Source: Planctomycetota bacterium (GTDB lineage Bacteria > Planctomycetota > SZUA-567 > JAFGNG01). Taken from it: a stretch of 7,845 nucleotides of DNA. This document shows positions 5,913-7,845 of the stretch, one piece after another. Where the stretch lies: positions 1-7,845 of the forward strand of contig JAFGNG010000009.1 of assembly GCA_016927125.1 (NCBI GenBank), given 5' to 3'. Under the pieces are notes generated by a model. It did not search any database. It was not told where the DNA came from and saw only the letters and a list, made by a program, of their open reading frames with translations. The translations under genes and the position numbers were made by a program. Position 1 is the stretch's first letter; every line of letters begins with the position of its first letter.

Positions 5913-7071
5913 ATTCAAAGAGCGCACGCAGTTGCTCCGCCACATCCTGCTGAAAGCGTTGCTGGCGCCTTGCCAGCCACTGCCTTGCTAAGTCGAACTC
6001 CTCGCCAGAGGGGTCCTCTTGCAGGACGGTGAGTAAAGTTTCGGCAAACTCTTTCGCCGTCTCCGCTACCCGCACACTCGCAGGATAATCCTCAATCCCG
6101 CGCATCGCGGTGGGGGTGGCGACAATCCGCCGGCCGCAGGCGATGGCGTCGAGCGTCTTGATCTGCACGCCGCCGCCGGATTTCGAGGGGATAGCAATGA
6201 TCCGGTGTTCCTTTAGAAAAGTCTCCGCGTCATCCACGAAGCCCATGATCTCCAGGTTGGGATACTTGCCTGCAAACTGCTGGCAACCCTTGCCGGCGAT
6301 CCGGATCCGGATAGTTGCAGGCAGGTGTGGATAGACCTCCTCTATGAACCAGGCCAGGCCTTCCCAATTAGGCGGCCAGTTCCAATAACCCAGCATCCCG
6401 ACATCGAACTTCATCTCCACCTCAGGCATCGCTTTATCCTGGGCGCCCTTGATGCCGCCGGGGAGCTGGAAGACCGCGGTCTTGCCGTGGCGGGCAAACC
6501 ACTGGCCGTCATGGGCAGTCAGCGCCCAGACCTGGTCAGCCCGTTCAGCCAGCCGCTTTTCAACCCCCTTTAGCAAGCGGCTCTCCCGGTTATAAATCCA
6601 GCGTTTGAAAACGCCCGGCGCCAGGTCACGCAAGAGGGCATACATCTCTTGTTCGAGGTTATGCACAATGCAGATCAACAGCAGGTTGTCGGGAAGGTAA
6701 GGAAAGAGCCAGGTCAGGCGGCATTGGTCAAGGATAATGGCATCATATTTTGACTCCGCCAGCAGCTTGCGCGCCAGGGCGGGGTATTGCCTGCTCCGGA
6801 ATTTGGCATGGACATAGGGCTCCCCGCGCAGGATCCCTTTCGCCAGCCAGCGCAAAGTCTGCAAGGAGCCGGCCGAAGAGGTTTCAATATAGCTATAGCC
6901 CACGCTGACCTCGCCTTCCCGCGGAGTGTAATCTTCGCCCGTGCGGGTATAGCCCGCCACCGTTACCTCGTGCCCGGCAGCGCGGATCGCGTCGATATAC
7001 CCCTGGGTGGCGATCTCGCCGCCGGTCCGGCGCGGGGCGGGAAGCACCGTAGTCAGGAACAGGATTCGCAT
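5902..7071 (-). CDS. Glycosyltransferase of the GT4 (GT-B fold) type
   Basis: This 389-aa protein starts at MRILFLTTVLPAPRRTGGE, the typical N-terminal strand and Gly-rich acceptor-side loop (TGGE, 16-19) of GT-B glycosyltransferases. The nucleotide-sugar-binding half carries DVGMLGYWNWPPNWEGLAWF (223-242), which resembles the G-x-x-x-W/Y-x-PN segment of exosortase-linked glycosyltransferases. It also carries SKSGGGVQIKTLDAIACG (296-313) followed by RRIVATPTAMRGIE. In the usual EX7E region the first Glu is replaced by a small residue and the second by Asp309, as in the GGGxxxK subgroup. No membrane helix is evident, so it probably works on the inner face of the cytoplasmic membrane on a lipid-linked sugar. 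The frame is open 17 codons further upstream to 7122, but the homology begins at ATG 7071, where a weak GAAGAG SD sits at 7079-7084. It lies 98 bp downstream of the PssE-like gene in the same orientation. Donor sugar and linkage cannot be told. Confidence 0.88.
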   Translation of the reverse strand: MRILFLTTVLPAPRRTGGEIATQGYIDAIRAAGHEVTVAGYTRTGEDYTPREGEVSVGYSYIETSSAGSLQTLRWLAKGILRGEPYVHAKFRSRQYPALARKLLAESKYDAIILDQCRLTWLFPYLPDNLLLICIVHNLEQEMYALLRDLAPGVFKRWIYNRESRLLKGVEKRLAERADQVWALTAHDGQWFARHGKTAVFQLPGGIKGAQDKAMPEVEMKFDVGMLGYWNWPPNWEGLAWFIEEVYPHLPATIRIRIAGKGCQQFAGKYPNLEIMGFVDDAETFLKEHRIIAIPSKSGGGVQIKTLDAIACGRRIVATPTAMRGIEDYPASVRVAETAKEFAETLLTVLQEDPSGEEFDLARQWLARRQQRFQQDVAEQLRALFESSS

Positions 7072-7133
7072 AAGAAAGTTCTCTTCATTTAAAAGTAAGT
7101 TGAGGTTGTCATTTCTCGTCAAAAAGAATCCAA

Positions 7134-7165
7134 GGCCGGGTTTTATTCGCGACCAAGATCCGGCC
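7134..7165 (-). other. GC-rich inverted repeat between the pssE-like and GT4 genes
   Basis: In the 98-bp gap 7072-7169, GGCCGG (7134-7139) and CCGGCC (7160-7165) form a 6-bp inverted repeat around 20 bases. On the minus strand it follows the pssE-like stop codon directly, and a TTTTT run comes about 8 nt beyond the second arm. This could attenuate transcription into the GT4 gene, but the loop is long and the U-run is displaced. A TTGACG at 7117-7122 (minus strand) resembles a -35 box. The hexamer 17 bp downstream (CTTACT) is a poor -10, so a separate promoter for the GT4 gene is only a possibility. Confidence 0.25.
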
Positions 7166-7169
7166 GGGG

Positions 7170-7679
7170 TTATCCGCCGCTCTTCCCTGGCGTTATTCCC
7201 GTTTCTATAAATTCTTTGATAGCTTTAACCAATCTGGGACTGGCATGGGGACCAAGTGCTTCTCCTATGAAAGGTGGAGGTGGATAAAGTCTGGCAAGTT
7301 GCGCTTTTAATTCCTCTCCATCGGTTGCCAGGTAGATGTTATCCAGTTTGGCAAAGGCTTCCGCCGTGGCGCGTTGGTGATCATTACGATGTTCGCCAAA
7401 TTCCGGCAGTCTCGGCATAATAATGATCGGCTTACAATAGGTAAGGGCACCAAAAATGCTGCCGATACCAGCATGTGCAATAATCAGGCTGGCGGCGGCA
7501 AGTTTTTGATTAGTTTCTTCTGGCGTAATAAAGTCTACCCACTCAAAATGCTCAGGTCTCCACGAAGTTACTCCGATCTGCGCAAAGATATAGACGTCCG
7601 GATTCCGGGCGGCCCAGTCATCAACCGCCTGCAATAATCTATTGAAGGGTTTTTGGGTGCCGACAGTTATAAAGATCAT
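7170..7679 (-). CDS. pssE: PssE/Alg13-like glycosyltransferase subunit
   Basis: This 169-aa protein is a stand-alone C-terminal GT28-type domain. It starts with MIFITVGTQKPFNRLLQAVD and carries the donor-site HAGIGS (69-74), KPIIIMPRLPEFGEHRNDHQ (83-102) and the following ATAEAF. The MPR-x-x-x-x-GEHRNDHQ block is characteristic of PssE, the soluble catalytic partner of PssD in exopolysaccharide assembly and the bacterial counterpart of Alg13. The complex adds a sugar, often glucuronic acid in rhizobia, to a lipid-linked acceptor at the inner membrane. Donor specificity here is unknown. The start at 7679 is supported by homology, by GGGAG 6 nt upstream (CTCCC at 7686-7690 on the plus strand) and by the ATGA overlap with the preceding gene's stop. 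A further in-frame extension to 7742 overlaps that gene and is not used. The symbol is by family resemblance only. Confidence 0.9.
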   Translation of the reverse strand: MIFITVGTQKPFNRLLQAVDDWAARNPDVYIFAQIGVTSWRPEHFEWVDFITPEETNQKLAAASLIIAHAGIGSIFGALTYCKPIIIMPRLPEFGEHRNDHQRATAEAFAKLDNIYLATDGEELKAQLARLYPPPPFIGEALGPHASPRLVKAIKEFIETGITPGKSGG

Positions 7680-7845
7680 ATGACGCTCCCAAAACAATAG
7701 GGTCCTTTTTCCGTCGTCAGGTGTTCCCATTGCGTAAGCCAAAGGTCCGCATATTTTTCCGCTAGTTTGCCGGAAAGCGAAAGTTCCCCGCCATTAGCAA
7801 TGCTATCAACCCAGATGGTTTTGGCGCCGATAAGTTTTTTAGCCA
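7676..7845 (-). CDS. pssD: C-terminal part of a PssD/Alg14-like glycosyltransferase subunit (partial)
   Basis: The last 55 residues are visible, and the gene continues beyond the right edge of the window. The tail contains TIWVDSIANGGELSLSGKLA and then YADLWLTQWEHL, ending FGSVI at a TGA (7676-7678). The W-V-D-S-I-A-N, L-S-L-S-G-K and D-L-W-L-T-Q-W elements are what I recall of PssD. This is the Alg14-like, membrane-anchored subunit that recruits PssE and helps bind the lipid-linked acceptor. The expected N-terminal membrane anchor lies outside the window. The stop overlaps the start of the PssE-like gene in an ATGA, which fits a pair made in fixed ratio. A Gly-Gly replaces the more usual Val-Glu after SIAN; this is from memory and of unknown meaning. 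Confidence 0.85.
   Translation of the reverse strand, partial: AKKLIGAKTIWVDSIANGGELSLSGKLAEKYADLWLTQWEHLTTEKGPYCFGSVI

Noticed and set aside
7072..7122. 17-codon upstream extension of the GT4 glycosyltransferase
   Set aside because: The residues (TRNDNLNLLLNEENFL) precede the canonical MRILFLTT start and lack family resemblance. ATG 7071 has a usable, if weak, SD.

Overview
The window is a moderately GC-rich bacterial segment with two blocks of genes facing each other. It probably comes from a Gram-negative, exopolysaccharide-producing lineage. Desulfobacterota/Desulfuromonadia, Acidobacteria or the PVC group are the guesses I would test first. The hint is one gene (4123-5775) of the TIGR03790 type, a family I recall as restricted to genomes that carry PEP-CTERM/exosortase systems. 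No rRNA or other taxonomic marker is present, so the lineage is a weak inference.

Plus-strand block (1-4105): the tail of an unidentified gene, then a complete sulfate-activation set. This consists of a HAL2/CysQ-type 3'(2'),5'-bisphosphate nucleotidase (177-1181), CysD (ATP sulfurylase small subunit, TTG start, 1285-2190) and a CysN-CysC fusion (GTPase plus APS kinase, 2192-4105). CysD and CysNC together convert sulfate and ATP to APS and then PAPS. The nucleotidase removes PAP, the by-product left when PAPS is used. No PAPS/APS reductase, sulfite reductase, sulfate transporter or sulfotransferase lies in the window.

Minus-strand block (7845-4123, read right to left): the end of a PssD/Alg14-like gene and a PssE/Alg13-like gene, with stop and start codons overlapping. 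Next come a GT4-type glycosyltransferase and an exported protein of the TIGR03790 type. This looks like the edge of an exopolysaccharide locus. The PssD/PssE pair would form a membrane-associated two-subunit glycosyltransferase, and the GT4 enzyme would add a further sugar to the same lipid-linked repeat unit.

The two blocks converge with only 17 bp between the cysNC and TIGR03790 stop codons and no clear terminator. The neighbourhood suggests, but does not prove, that PAPS made here is used to sulfate the polysaccharide. The most unusual sequence signal is in CysD. It carries a Cys-Cys pair and a GCxPCT motif resembling the [4Fe-4S] cluster ligands of APS reductases, which canonical CysD proteins lack. 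There is no CRISPR array, insertion sequence, tRNA or rRNA. All intergenic gaps are under 130 bp.
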